Shown: positions 48,184 through 56,630 of the stretch, piece after piece | Position numbering within the stretch: position 1 is the first letter of the stretch | Layout: the number at the start of each line of letters is the position of its first letter | Assembly: GCF_003046175.1 (NCBI RefSeq) | Contig: NZ_PZZM01000001.1 | Location: forward strand, 741,001 to 805,000 | Length of the DNA stretch: 64,000 bases | Source: Bosea sp. 124 | GTDB taxonomy: Bacteria; Pseudomonadota; Alphaproteobacteria; Rhizobiales; Beijerinckiaceae | Direction of reading: 5' to 3' | Notes under the pieces: model-generated | The model's database searches: none | The model's input: only the letters and a program-made list of their open reading frames with translations | What the model was told of the DNA's origin: nothing | Position numbers and translations under genes: made by a program

Positions 48184-48965
48184 TGGGCGCGACCTATGAC
48201 CTGTCCGGCCGCTTCGCGATCGTCACCGGCGGTGCCGGCGGGCTGGGCCGCGGCATCGCCCGAGCCCTTCTCGATGCCGGGGCTCGGGTCGAACTCTGGG
48301 ACGCCGATGCTGCCGCCCTCGCCGAGGCCTCCGCCCTACTGGGAGAAGGCGTCGGAATCCGCACTGTCGACGTCACCGATGCGGTGGCCGTCGACCACGC
48401 CGCGGATGCGGCGTTCTCGGCTGGCGGCGGGGTCGATATCCTCGTCAACAATGCCGGCGTGCTCGGCGAGGTGAAGCCGGTCTGGGAGACCTCACCGGAG
48501 AACTTCCAGCGCGTTCTGCAGGTCAATCTCTTCGGCGCCTATCTGGTGACGCGCGCCATCGTCGGGCGCATGCGGCAGCAGGCCCCGCGCCCCTCGCGCG
48601 TCACCCCGCATCCGCTGCGCGGCCATGTCGTCAACATCGCTTCGATCCAGGGCAAGGAGGGCATGGCCAAGGCTTCGGCCTACAGCGCCTCCAAGGCCGG
48701 GCTGATGGCGCTGACCAAGAGTGTCGCCAAGGAGACGGCGCAGGACGGCATCGTCGTGACCGCGATCACCCCGGCGGCTGCGGAAACGGCGATGGCGAGG
48801 GAGATCTCGGCCGAGCGCCGCGCCGACATCCTTGGCCGCATCCCGATGGGGCGCTTCGTCGAGATCGAGGAGGTGGCGCGGATCGTGCTCTGGCTCTCCT
48901 CGGACGAGTGCTCGTTTTCGACCGGCGGCATCTTCGACCTGTCGGGCGGCCGGGCGACCTATTGA
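48183..48965 (+). CDS. Short-chain dehydrogenase/reductase (SDR)
   Basis: The 260-aa SDR has the cofactor loop TGGAGGLGRGIARAL, NNAGVLGEV, the Ser in VVNIASIQGKEG and the catalytic Tyr-Lys in AYSASKAGLMALT. It uses NAD(P) to oxidise or reduce an alcohol or ketone. It is coupled to the preceding gene and divergent from the IclR regulator, so the substrate is probably the compound taken up by the ABC or TRAP transporter. A 3-oxoacyl-ACP reductase role is less likely in this context. Confidence 0.9.
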   Translation: MGATYDLSGRFAIVTGGAGGLGRGIARALLDAGARVELWDADAAALAEASALLGEGVGIRTVDVTDAVAVDHAADAAFSAGGGVDILVNNAGVLGEVKPVWETSPENFQRVLQVNLFGAYLVTRAIVGRMRQQAPRPSRVTPHPLRGHVVNIASIQGKEGMAKASAYSASKAGLMALTKSVAKETAQDGIVVTAITPAAAETAMAREISAERRADILGRIPMGRFVEIEEVARIVLWLSSDECSFSTGGIFDLSGGRATY

Positions 48966-49143
48966 ACAGGGCGCGGGACCGCCGCGGCGTCCGGGCCGGG
49001 CCGGCATTCCGATCCGCCATTCACGACAGGACAAACCGCCGCCCCCCAACCCTTCGGTTCGAGGCGGCGGGATGCGGAGCGCGGTGGCCAGATCGGGACG
49101 TGGCGGCGTGCCCTCCCCTCAAAGGGCGGGCCTGCCGCGGGCG

Positions 49144-49812
49144 TCACGCCAGCCCTTCGATGGCGAAGATGCGGGCCGGAGACCCGTCCGCATTCGGCAG
49201 CTTCAGCGGCGCCGCGCAGAGGAAGGTCCGCGGGTTCTTCAGGGCGCTCGTATTCACGACATATTCGATCAGGGTGATCCCCGCCCGCAGGCAGACATCA
49301 TGGGTGACATGCTCCTCGAAAGGCACATGCTTGTTGTCGAGCAGGAGCCGGATCGGGAAGTCCTGCGGGAAGTCGAAAGCCAGCGCGGTCGGGTTGCGGG
49401 ATTTGAGCCAGAGCGCGGCGTCGCGAGTCAGATAGGGCGCATCGAGCCAGAATTCACGCGTCCTGTAGTCGCGCTTCGTGTCCCATCCGCTGGCCAGCAG
49501 CAGGATTTCTCCATCGGGGCCGCCCGGGTCGGCTGCGGCGAGCCGTTCGGCATCGATCGCCTGAGTGGGGGCGACGTCGCGCAGGTCCAGCACGCGGCAC
49601 GGGCCAACGACACGGTCGAGTGCGGTCGTCTCGATCGTCGGGCTGTGGGCGATGACATGGGCCTGAGCGTCGACATGGGAGAAGCCGTGGCAGGTCATGT
49701 TGATCCGGGAGACCCGGAACTGGTCCCCCGCCGCGATGTCGCCCTTGATCGCCAGTTCGACCGGCCAGCGGAAATGCTGTTCGATCGGCATGGAGAGGTC
49801 GATGATCTCCAT
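49144..49812 (-). CDS. Cyclase family protein (kynurenine formamidase-like)
   Basis: The 222-aa metal-dependent hydrolase has the family motif HGFSHVDAQAHVIAHSP (the HxxxHxD metal ligands), plus SMPIEQHFRW at the N-terminus and FEEHVTHDVCLRAGITLIE near the C-terminus. Relatives hydrolyse N-formylkynurenine or isatin, or act on cyclic lactones and amides. Its start overlaps the stop of the TRAP binding-protein gene, so it belongs to the TRAP operon and probably acts on the imported compound. Confidence 0.82.
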   Translation of the reverse strand: MEIIDLSMPIEQHFRWPVELAIKGDIAAGDQFRVSRINMTCHGFSHVDAQAHVIAHSPTIETTALDRVVGPCRVLDLRDVAPTQAIDAERLAAADPGGPDGEILLLASGWDTKRDYRTREFWLDAPYLTRDAALWLKSRNPTALAFDFPQDFPIRLLLDNKHVPFEEHVTHDVCLRAGITLIEYVVNTSALKNPRTFLCAAPLKLPNADGSPARIFAIEGLA

Positions 49813-50807
49813 CAGACGGCCGCCTTCTTGATGGCTTCGAGCGTCTCGCCGCCGAATTTCGTGACGAACTCCTTCTCGACTTCGGCGGTGACGATCTTCG
49901 AGAAGGACTCGCGGTCGGGGCTTTCCACGGCCTGCATGCCGGCCTTCTTCAGTTCGGCCAGACTCGAACCTTCCGTATCCTCGTTCATCTGACGCTGGAC
50001 CACGGCGAGTTCGAGGGCGGTCTCGGTCAGTATCTTCTGGATGTCGGGGGCCATCGCATCGAACTTGGCCTTGTTCATCACCACCGGCCCGGTGGTGAAG
50101 GCGTGGCGGGTCAGCGAAAGGTGCTTCTGGACCTCGCTGAACTTGGCGTTGAGGATCAGCGTCACCGGATTTTCCTGACCGTCCACCGCGCCGGTCTCCA
50201 ACGCCGAGAACAGCTCGGTGAAGGCCATCGGCGTCGGCACGGCGCCAAGCAACTGGAAGGCGCGGATATGCGCCGGGTTGGGCGTGGTGCGGATCTTCAG
50301 ACCCTTGATGTCGGCAGCGGTCGCAACCGGACGGCGGCTGTTGGTCAGGTTACGCCAGCCGATCTCCCAGGTCGCGAGCGCCGTCAGGTTCGAGGCTTCG
50401 AGTTCCCGGCGCAGCCCGTTGCCGATAGGGCCGTCCATCACCGCCGCGGCATGTTTGCGGCTCTGGAAGAGGAAGGGCAGGTCGAGCACGTTCAGCTTCG
50501 GAGCCAGCCCGGTGAAGAACGGGTTGCCGGTCAGGCAGATGTCGAGGGAGCCGCCGCGCACCGCGCTGATCGTCTGCGAATCCGAGCCGAGCGCCCCGTT
50601 CGGGAAAACCTGGATCTCGACCTTGCCGCCGCTCTTGGCCTTGACCTTCTCCGCAAGCTGGAGCGCGGCCTTGTGCCAGCTATCGGACTCGGGATGGGGG
50701 TGGGCGAAGCGCAGCTTCGCAGCCTGGCCGAAGGCCGGGCGGCCGATGGCAAAGAGGCCGAGACCGGCGCCGGCAGTGGCGAGAGCGGTGCGTCTGGTGA
50801 TCGTCAT
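49812..50807 (-). CDS. TRAP transporter substrate-binding protein (DctP family)
   Basis: The 331-aa protein has a twin-arginine-like signal (TRRTALATAGAGLGLFAIG) and DctP features: LRFAHPHPESDSWHKAALQ, VFPNGALGSDSQTISAVRGG and the ligand-binding TWEIGWRNLTNSRRPV with an Arg for carboxylate binding. It is a periplasmic binder of an organic acid. The ATG at 50807 has AGGAGGAAG upstream. It lies 38 nt after DctM and overlaps the cyclase gene. Confidence 0.9.
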   Translation of the reverse strand: MTITRRTALATAGAGLGLFAIGRPAFGQAAKLRFAHPHPESDSWHKAALQLAEKVKAKSGGKVEIQVFPNGALGSDSQTISAVRGGSLDICLTGNPFFTGLAPKLNVLDLPFLFQSRKHAAAVMDGPIGNGLRRELEASNLTALATWEIGWRNLTNSRRPVATAADIKGLKIRTTPNPAHIRAFQLLGAVPTPMAFTELFSALETGAVDGQENPVTLILNAKFSEVQKHLSLTRHAFTTGPVVMNKAKFDAMAPDIQKILTETALELAVVQRQMNEDTEGSSLAELKKAGMQAVESPDRESFSKIVTAEVEKEFVTKFGGETLEAIKKAAV

Positions 50808-50845
50808 GGGACTTCCTCCTGATGTTGTTTTTTGAGTGGGCTCGT

Positions 50846-52129
50846 TCAGCGCCCGTAGAACCATTTTGCCGGCACAGTGACGATCTCGGGGACGAGCGTC
50901 AGCAGGGCCAGCACTGCGACCTGGGCGAGCAGGAACGGCATGACGCCGCGGATGACCTTGTCCATCGGCACGCGGCCGACCGCGCAGACCACGTTCAACA
51001 CGGTGCCGACCGGCGGCGTCAGCAGGCCGATGGCGTTGTTCATGATGAAGAGGACGCCGAAATAGACCGGGTCGATGCCGGCCTGCTTGACGATGGGCAT
51101 CAGCACCGGCGTCAGGATCAGGACGGTCGGGATGAAGTCGAGCGCCGTGCCGACCACGACGACGAGCAGCATCATCGCGATCATCAGCAGCGTCTTGTAT
51201 TCGATCAGCGGGCCGAGCATGGCGCCGACCTCGGCCGGAATGTTGGCGATGGTGATCAGCCAGGCCGAAACCAGCGCGGCCGCCACCAGGAACATCACCG
51301 AGGCCGACATTTTCAGCGCCGCCAGGAAGGCCGGACGCAGATGCTCGATCTTCAGCTCGCGATAGACGAACATGCCGACGAAGAGCGCGTAGACCGCAGC
51401 GACCACGGCGGCTTCCGTCGGCGTGAACGCGCCGACCTTCATGCCGCCGATAATCAGGAACGGCAGCAGAAGCGCCCAGAAACCGTCGAGCCCCGCCTTG
51501 GCGATGCTCCGCGCCGTCGGGCGCGGCAGGCGCGAAACCGGCTCGTCCTTGGCCAGGACATACCAGGTGATCACCAGCGCCAGGCCCATCAGCAGGCCCG
51601 GAACGATGCCCGCGAGGAAGAGGCGCGTGATCGACACGCCCGCCGCCACGCCGAAGACGACGAAGCCGATCGAGGGCGGGATCACCGGGGCGATGATGCC
51701 ACCGGCTGCGATCAGGCCGCAGCTTCGGTCGAGGCGGTAACCTGCCTGCCGCATCATCGGAATGAGCAGGGCCGCCAGCGCCGCCGTATCGGCCACCGCC
51801 GAGCCGGAAATGCTCGCCATCACGATCGCCGCGAGCACTGCGACGTAACCGAGGCCGCCGCGCACATGGCCGACGAGCGCCATCGCGAAGGCGATGATCC
51901 GCTTCGAGAGCCCGCCGGCATTCATCAGTTCGCCGGCCAGCATGAAAAAGGGCACGGCCATCAGCGGAAAGCTGTCGGCGCCGCCGATCAGGTTCTGCGC
52001 CAGGATCTGCGCGTCGAAGGTGCCGAGATGGATCATCAGGGCGACGCCGCAGACCAGCAGCGACGTCGCGATGGGCATGCCCAGCGCCATCGCGCCCAGC
52101 AGCGACAGGAGGAAGACGAGGACGGTCAT
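50846..52129 (-). CDS. TRAP transporter large permease (DctM family)
   Basis: The 427-aa permease has about 12 membrane helices, from TVLVFLLSLLGAMALGMPIA to FLLAQVAVLALLTLVPEIV. Family stretches include FPLMAVPFFMLAGELMNAGG, MASISGSAVADTAALAALLI, GGIIAPVIPPSIGFVVFG and the AFTPTEAAVVAAVYALF motif. It carries the main transport path, coupled to the sodium gradient. Its start overlaps the DctQ stop (ATGA). Confidence 0.92.
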   Translation of the reverse strand: MTVLVFLLSLLGAMALGMPIATSLLVCGVALMIHLGTFDAQILAQNLIGGADSFPLMAVPFFMLAGELMNAGGLSKRIIAFAMALVGHVRGGLGYVAVLAAIVMASISGSAVADTAALAALLIPMMRQAGYRLDRSCGLIAAGGIIAPVIPPSIGFVVFGVAAGVSITRLFLAGIVPGLLMGLALVITWYVLAKDEPVSRLPRPTARSIAKAGLDGFWALLLPFLIIGGMKVGAFTPTEAAVVAAVYALFVGMFVYRELKIEHLRPAFLAALKMSASVMFLVAAALVSAWLITIANIPAEVGAMLGPLIEYKTLLMIAMMLLVVVVGTALDFIPTVLILTPVLMPIVKQAGIDPVYFGVLFIMNNAIGLLTPPVGTVLNVVCAVGRVPMDKVIRGVMPFLLAQVAVLALLTLVPEIVTVPAKWFYGR

Positions 52130-52671
52130 GAGCGCGGGCGCTCCTGCTGATGCGCCTCGAAGGCGGCCATCTCCTCCGACTCGGCTCCGCTGATCAATTG
52201 GTCGGGCGGGAGCGTTCCGCTCAGCAGCCTGCCCAGCGTCACGATGTTGATCAGGCCGATGCCGAGGCCGCAGGCCAGGCCGGCGATGTAGAAGATCGCG
52301 GTCGGGACCCCCAGCACCGGCGAAAGGTTGTTCATGTTGATGCTGCTCTGCAGCCAGCAGCCCCGGACCAGCAGGACCATGCAGAACAGCGAGAGCCCCT
52401 CGGCGATCAGCCGCGCGACCCAGCGCCCGCGCAACCCCAGCATCTGCACGATGGTGGTCATGCCGAGATGCCCGCCTTCCAACGCGACCAGGAAGGCGCC
52501 ACCGAAGGTCAGCCAGACGAAGATCATCCGCGAGGCCTCGTCCGACATGGTGATGCCGGAGTTGAACAGGTAGCGCAGCACGACATTGCCGAAGACCATG
52601 GCGATCATCACGACAAAGGCCATGATGAGCAGATTTTCGAGCAGGCGAAGCAGCGTCTTTGACAAATTCAT
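52126..52671 (-). CDS. TRAP transporter small permease (DctQ family)
   Basis: The 181-aa protein has four hydrophobic helices, starting LLENLLIMAFVVMIAMVFGN, and the DctQ motif VLRYLFNSGITMSDEASRMI followed by FVWLTFGGAFLVALEGGHLG. It completes the Q-M membrane complex. It is the first gene of the operon; 407 bp upstream hold a 13-bp palindrome and no regulator gene. Confidence 0.9.
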   Translation of the reverse strand: MNLSKTLLRLLENLLIMAFVVMIAMVFGNVVLRYLFNSGITMSDEASRMIFVWLTFGGAFLVALEGGHLGMTTIVQMLGLRGRWVARLIAEGLSLFCMVLLVRGCWLQSSINMNNLSPVLGVPTAIFYIAGLACGLGIGLINIVTLGRLLSGTLPPDQLISGAESEEMAAFEAHQQERPRS

Positions 52672-53078
52672 CTCGGAAAACCCGTCGGGCGACCAATCTC
52701 GGGCTCAGGAGCAGATGCCGAGACCGGCCTCGAAAGCTCCGAACCTATGCGGGGGTCGGCGGCATCGCCCCTGGCTGTCGCGAGGGCTGCCTGCTGCCGT
52801 CACGGCTGTCGGCGAGGCGCGAGCGGCGGATCGGTCGAGATGGATTGGCGAGCGCACATGGACGCACCTCCGGATGTTCCTGGCCCTGATGACCGCCAAT
52901 TCAAGCCGGCAATCGTATTGTATGCTGCATACTGCGCGCCGGCTTTTGGGCTGTCAAATGAAATGGCCGGACCGCGCGAAGCCGAAACCTCCGATGCCGC
53001 CTGAGCAGGAGAGCATTTTGCCGGGCTGCCTTTCCTCCTGCTGCACAGGGCTCAAGGCCGACGCTGCGGGCAGGCGCG
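52672..53078. other. TRAP operon upstream region
   Basis: The 407 bp between dctQ and the hydrolase fragment hold no convincing gene. Short frames in it have no family features. It should contain the TRAP promoter and includes the palindrome at 52920-52932. Confidence 0.4.
52920..52932. promoter_or_regulatory. Candidate operator upstream of TRAP operon
   Basis: GTATGC-T-GCATAC at 52920-52932 is a perfect 6+1+6 palindrome within TTGTATGCTGCATACTG, about 250 bp before dctQ. The length and symmetry resemble GntR-type operators that often control TRAP operons, but no regulator gene is next to it. Confidence 0.4.
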
Positions 53079-53339
53079 CTATGCGGCAGTTTGGGGCGTC
53101 TCTTTCGCCAGTTCCGCAGCGGCGATGGCACCGAGCGCGGGCAGGAAGCCGTCATCCTCGGCGATGGCCTCACCCTGCGAAAAAATCGTGAGCAGGAATT
53201 CCTGGCCGCCGGGCAGGATGGCGCGCAGGGTGTCGTGCCGGCGAAACGCGGCACGCTCGTCGCCCAGCCAACGCGTCCGGCCGGCCTTGGACCAGATCTG
53301 AGTTCCCGCCGGCAGGGCATCGCCGAGATAGCCTAGGCT
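53079..53339 (-). pseudogene. Serine hydrolase (class A beta-lactamase-like) 3' fragment, truncated by IS
   Basis: An open minus-strand frame of 86 codons enters from the IS end at about 53339 and stops at 53079. It reads LGYLGDALPAGTQIWSKAGR, RTRWLGDERAAFRRHD and ILPGGQEFLLTIFSQG, which I read as the C-terminal third of a secreted serine hydrolase of the beta-lactamase superfamily; SKAG would be the KTG-box region. No start or catalytic Ser part is present on the other side of the IS, so the 5' end has been lost. It is a gene remnant and should be inactive. Confidence 0.6.
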
Positions 53340-54060
53340 CAGGACTCATTGTTTCAAATCCAGAAGATGACGGCAGCTGCGATGCAGATGGCTGAGAAGA
53401 AAGTGTGGGCACATCGGTCGTAGCGTGTGGCGATGCCTCGCCAGTCCCTGAGCTTGGCGAAGAGGTTCTCGACCTTGTGGCGTTGACGGTAGAGCACCTT
53501 GTCGTAGTCGAAAGGGATTTTCCGGCTTCGGCTCGACGGGATGCAGGGCGTGATGCCCTTGGCGAGGAGGGCCTGGCGGAACGCGGCGTTGTCGTAGCCG
53601 CGATCGGCAATGAACGTCCTGGCCGGTGGCAGGGCGTTGAGGACGAGGCTTGCGCCCTTGTGATCGCTCATCTGCCCTTCCGAGAGCAGCATGATGATCG
53701 GACGCTCCTTGCCGTCGCAGACGGTGTGGAGCTTGGAGTTCAGCCCGCCTTTGGTGCGCCCGATACGACGGGGAAGAGCCCCTTTTTGAGCAGGCTTGCC
53801 GCCGTGCGATGGGCCTTGAGATGCGTCGCGTCGATCATGATCCGCTCGGGCTTGGGCCCTTCGCCGGCAAGCCCGGCGAAGATCCGTTCGAAGACGCCGA
53901 GCCGGCTCCAGCGGATGAAGCGGTTGTAGAGCGTCTAGTGGGACAATAGCCCTTCGGCGCGTCCTTCCACTGCAGGCCGTTGCGGATCACATCGACAATG
54001 CCGCTCACCACCCGCCGGTCAATCGACGAGACCTGTCGAGTTCCGTTGCGCGGCGATGGA
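53335..54060 (-). mobile_element. Decayed IS5-family (IS427-like) insertion sequence
   Basis: The left edge is near CTAG at 53333-53336, just past the interrupted hydrolase. The element carries a broken minus-strand transposase. I could not find a matching inverted repeat at the right side, so that boundary is approximate and the end may be deleted. Lack of a clean repeat, the in-frame stop and the lost bases indicate an old, inactive copy. Confidence 0.6.
53354..54060 (-). pseudogene. IS5-family transposase, frameshifted
   Basis: Three pieces follow each other in different frames. The N-terminal part is near 54058-53940 (SSIDRRVVSGIVDVIRNGLQ, WKDAPKGY), the middle at about 53930-53780 (LYNRFIRWSRLGVFERIFAG, IMIDATHLKAHRTAASLLKK) and the C-terminal part at 53776-53354 (GRTKGGLNSKLHTVCDGK, ADRGYDNAAFRQAL, RQRHKVENLFAKLRDWRGIA). 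The DDE residues are D in IMIDATH, D in ADRGYD and E in HKVENLF. The change at about 53775 could be a programmed frameshift, but the one at about 53937 also brings an in-frame TAG, so the gene is broken. Confidence 0.7.
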
Positions 54061-54094
54061 CTGCGCGACGCCCTCGATCCGCGTCAGACGAAGA

Positions 54095-54110
54095 GCATCT
54101 GAGCAGATGC
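54095..54110. repeat. Short hairpin before amidohydrolase gene
   Basis: GCATCT at 54095-54100 and AGATGC at 54105-54110 are perfect inverted arms around GAGC, 40 nt upstream of the amidohydrolase ATG. It could be an operator or a leader hairpin; nothing decides. Confidence 0.35.
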
Positions 54111-54149
54111 GATTTTCAAAACCGTCTCCGCGGCGCTAAAGGACCAAGT

Positions 54150-55631
54150 ATGTTCGATCTGAAAATCATGGGCGGTCGTGTCATCGATCCCGAGACATCG
54201 CGAGACGAGGTCACCGATGTCGCCATCAAGGACGGCACGATTGTTGCCATTGGAAGCATTTCCGGACCGGCAAAGAAAACGGTGAATGCCGAAGGGCTGG
54301 TCGTCACGCCCGGCTTCATCGATCTGCATGGTCATGGCCAGTCGATACCGGCCGACCGGATGCAGGCCTATGACGGTGTCACGACCTCGCTGGAGCTCGA
54401 GATCGGCGTTCTTCCCGTCGCCCGGTGGTACGACGAACAGGCAGCCGCTGGACGTGTCCTGAACTACGGGGCATCGACCGGCTGGATCTTCGGGCGGATC
54501 GCCGCGATGACTTCGCAGCAGACAGAGTCCACGATCGAGGGCATGGGCCTGGCCATGCGCGACCCGCGTTGGACCGGTACCGCCAGCCCGCAGGAGACGG
54601 TCGAAATCGTCGATCGCGTCCGCGCTGGCCTGGAACAGGGCGCTCTGGGCATCGGCTTTCCGAACGGCTACGCCCCCGGCGCCGGCATGAAGGAACTCTC
54701 CGAGCTTTGCAGCCTGGCCGCGAGCGTGGGCACGCCGACGTTCACGCACATCGCCTTCATGTCCAATATCGACCCCATGAGTTCCATCGACGCCTATACG
54801 CGCCTTATCGGGCTTGCAGGCTCCACGGGAGCTCATATGCACATCTGCCATTTCAACAGCACGAGCCTGCTCGATGTCGAAAGGGCGGCGGGGCTCGTGC
54901 GCAATGCCCAGGCTCAGGGTCTCAAGGTCACTGTCGAGGCTTATCCGTATGGCACCGGATCGACCGTGATCGGCGCCGGCTTCTTCAGCGACCCGGCTTT
55001 TCCCGAGCGCTTCGGCACCGACTACAACGCGATCGAACTTGTCGCCTCGCGTCACAGGTTCCGCGATCGCGAAGAGCTGCTCCAGGCTCAGCAGGACAAC
55101 TCGGGAGCCTTGGTGCTGATTCATTTCCTGGACGTCACCGCGAACGAACGCCACCGGGAACTGCTTGATGTCTCGATCATGTATCCGGGCGGCGCGATAG
55201 CCTCCGACGCTGTGCCGTGGACCCTGACGAACGGCTCCACATATGTCGGAGATGCTTGGCCCCTGCCTGACGATGCGGTTTCGCATCCACGTTCGTCCGG
55301 GACGTTCACAAAATTTCTGAAGGAATGGGTTCGGGAGCGACAGGTCATCAGCCTGTCCGAGGGGCTCAGGAAATGCACGCTCATTCCGGCTCAGATCCTG
55401 GAAGGCTGCGCGCCCGCGATGCGCAAGAAAGGCCGCATTCAGGTCGGTTGCGATGCCGATATCGGAGTGTTCGACTACGAGAGCCTCACTGACCGTGCGG
55501 ACTTTTTCCGGATGAATGCTGCCTCTGAAGGCTTTCGACATCTGTTTGTCTTCGGAGAAGCTGTGATCGCGAACGGCGACCTGGTGAAAGATGCCCGTCC
55601 GGGTCGCCCGGTTCGTCGCCCGACGCTGTGA
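54150..55631 (+). CDS. Amidohydrolase, N-acyl-D-amino-acid deacylase / D-aminoacylase type
   Basis: The 493-aa enzyme has the amidohydrolase start FDLKIMGGRVIDPETSRDEV, the metal HxH in PGFIDLHGHGQS (His60, His62), further probable ligands in PTFTHIAFM and GAHMHICHFN, and an N-acyl-D-amino-acid deacylase-like C-terminus (FTKFLKEWVRERQVISLSEG, RKKGRIQVGCDADIGVFDYE). It should hydrolyse an N-acyl or N-formyl amide in the cytoplasm. The next gene is a G3E GTPase that overlaps its stop and may deliver the metal. Its codon use is less GC-biased than that of the chromosomal genes before 52 kb. Confidence 0.82.
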   Translation: MFDLKIMGGRVIDPETSRDEVTDVAIKDGTIVAIGSISGPAKKTVNAEGLVVTPGFIDLHGHGQSIPADRMQAYDGVTTSLELEIGVLPVARWYDEQAAAGRVLNYGASTGWIFGRIAAMTSQQTESTIEGMGLAMRDPRWTGTASPQETVEIVDRVRAGLEQGALGIGFPNGYAPGAGMKELSELCSLAASVGTPTFTHIAFMSNIDPMSSIDAYTRLIGLAGSTGAHMHICHFNSTSLLDVERAAGLVRNAQAQGLKVTVEAYPYGTGSTVIGAGFFSDPAFPERFGTDYNAIELVASRHRFRDREELLQAQQDNSGALVLIHFLDVTANERHRELLDVSIMYPGGAIASDAVPWTLTNGSTYVGDAWPLPDDAVSHPRSSGTFTKFLKEWVRERQVISLSEGLRKCTLIPAQILEGCAPAMRKKGRIQVGCDADIGVFDYESLTDRADFFRMNAASEGFRHLFVFGEAVIANGDLVKDARPGRPVRRPTL

Positions 55632-56557
55632 TGGCCATACCAATCCTGCTGGTCGCAGGCTTCCTAGGCGCCGGCAAAACGACGCTGATCAACCAGTTGC
55701 TCCGGAATCCCGGCGGAAAGCGCATTGCCGCCATCGTCAACGACTTCGGGGCGATCGATATCGACGCTGCTTTGCTAGAATCGTCGACCGAGGGACTCGT
55801 CAGCCTGAAAAACGGCTGCATATGCTGCTCTCTGCAAGGTGACCTTCTGCGTTCGCTCGCATCGGTGACCAGGCGCCACCCGGTCCCTGACGCCGTCGTC
55901 ATCGAGACGAGTGGCATCTCGGACCCGGCGGAGATCATCCGCAACCTGCTTGATCCCGTTATCTTCAAGGCGGCGGCTCTGGAGACGGTGGCGACACTGG
56001 TCGACGCGCATCTGCTCACCAACGAGCCGCAGCTATGGGACGATCCACTATGGCTGTCGCAGGCAAGGTCGGCCGACGTCCTGCTCGTCACCAAAGCAGA
56101 GCTGATCGGCCAGGACGCAGCCGCGCACCTGATCGCGAAACTTCAACAGCGCTTCTTGCCCAAACCGGTTTTCAGGCTGCTGGCCGATTTGCCGCTGGAG
56201 ATCCTGTTCGGATACGGTCCCGGAGAGCAGAGAGCCCCTGGTCCCGCCCGGCCAACATCGCTGCCATTCTTTGCAACCACAAGCTGGACAGCGACCAAGC
56301 CGTTATCGTTGGCCAAGTTCCAGCACGCGCTGAATGTGATGTCGCAGACACTCTTGCGCGCGAAAGGCATCGTCACATTCGCAGGGGAAGATCCGCGTCC
56401 CCTGCTGTTCCAGCTTGTCGGCTCGCGCGCGACGCTGACGCCATCTCCCCTGGCGCCAGGCGACGGTCTCGAAGCCGCAATCGTCCTGATCGCCAGGGAG
56501 GAGCTGGCCGACCTGACCATGATCACCTCCCTGTTGGATGAAGCGGTATGTCTTTGA
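55631..56557 (+). CDS. G3E-family GTPase (CobW-like metallochaperone)
   Basis: The 308-aa protein has Walker A LVAGFLGAGKTTLIN, the metal motif GCICCSL (CxCC), and the G3E segment VIETSGISDPAEIIRN with the Glu; the guanine-specificity motif is probably VTKAEL. Such GTPases insert or hand over zinc, cobalt or nickel to target enzymes. The start overlaps the amidohydrolase stop (GTGATG, with GTG at 55628 as alternative), so its client is probably that enzyme. It lacks a His-rich tail, unlike zinc-storage YjiA/ZigA types. Confidence 0.85.
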   Translation: MAIPILLVAGFLGAGKTTLINQLLRNPGGKRIAAIVNDFGAIDIDAALLESSTEGLVSLKNGCICCSLQGDLLRSLASVTRRHPVPDAVVIETSGISDPAEIIRNLLDPVIFKAAALETVATLVDAHLLTNEPQLWDDPLWLSQARSADVLLVTKAELIGQDAAAHLIAKLQQRFLPKPVFRLLADLPLEILFGYGPGEQRAPGPARPTSLPFFATTSWTATKPLSLAKFQHALNVMSQTLLRAKGIVTFAGEDPRPLLFQLVGSRATLTPSPLAPGDGLEAAIVLIAREELADLTMITSLLDEAVCL

Positions 56558-56576
56558 GGCTTTGATTGCCTTCACC

Positions 56577-56630
56577 AGAGCGGAACCCGATTTGGGATCC
56601 TTCCGCTTCAATCAGATCGGGTTCCGCTCT
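56577..56630. repeat. 15-bp perfect inverted repeat between convergent genes
   Basis: AGAGCGGAACCCGAT at 56577-56591 is the exact reverse complement of ATCGGGTTCCGCTCT at 56616-56630, with a 24-nt spacer. It lies between convergent genes and overlaps the last bases of the binding-protein gene. It may act as a bidirectional terminator or be a dispersed palindromic element. Confidence 0.7.
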
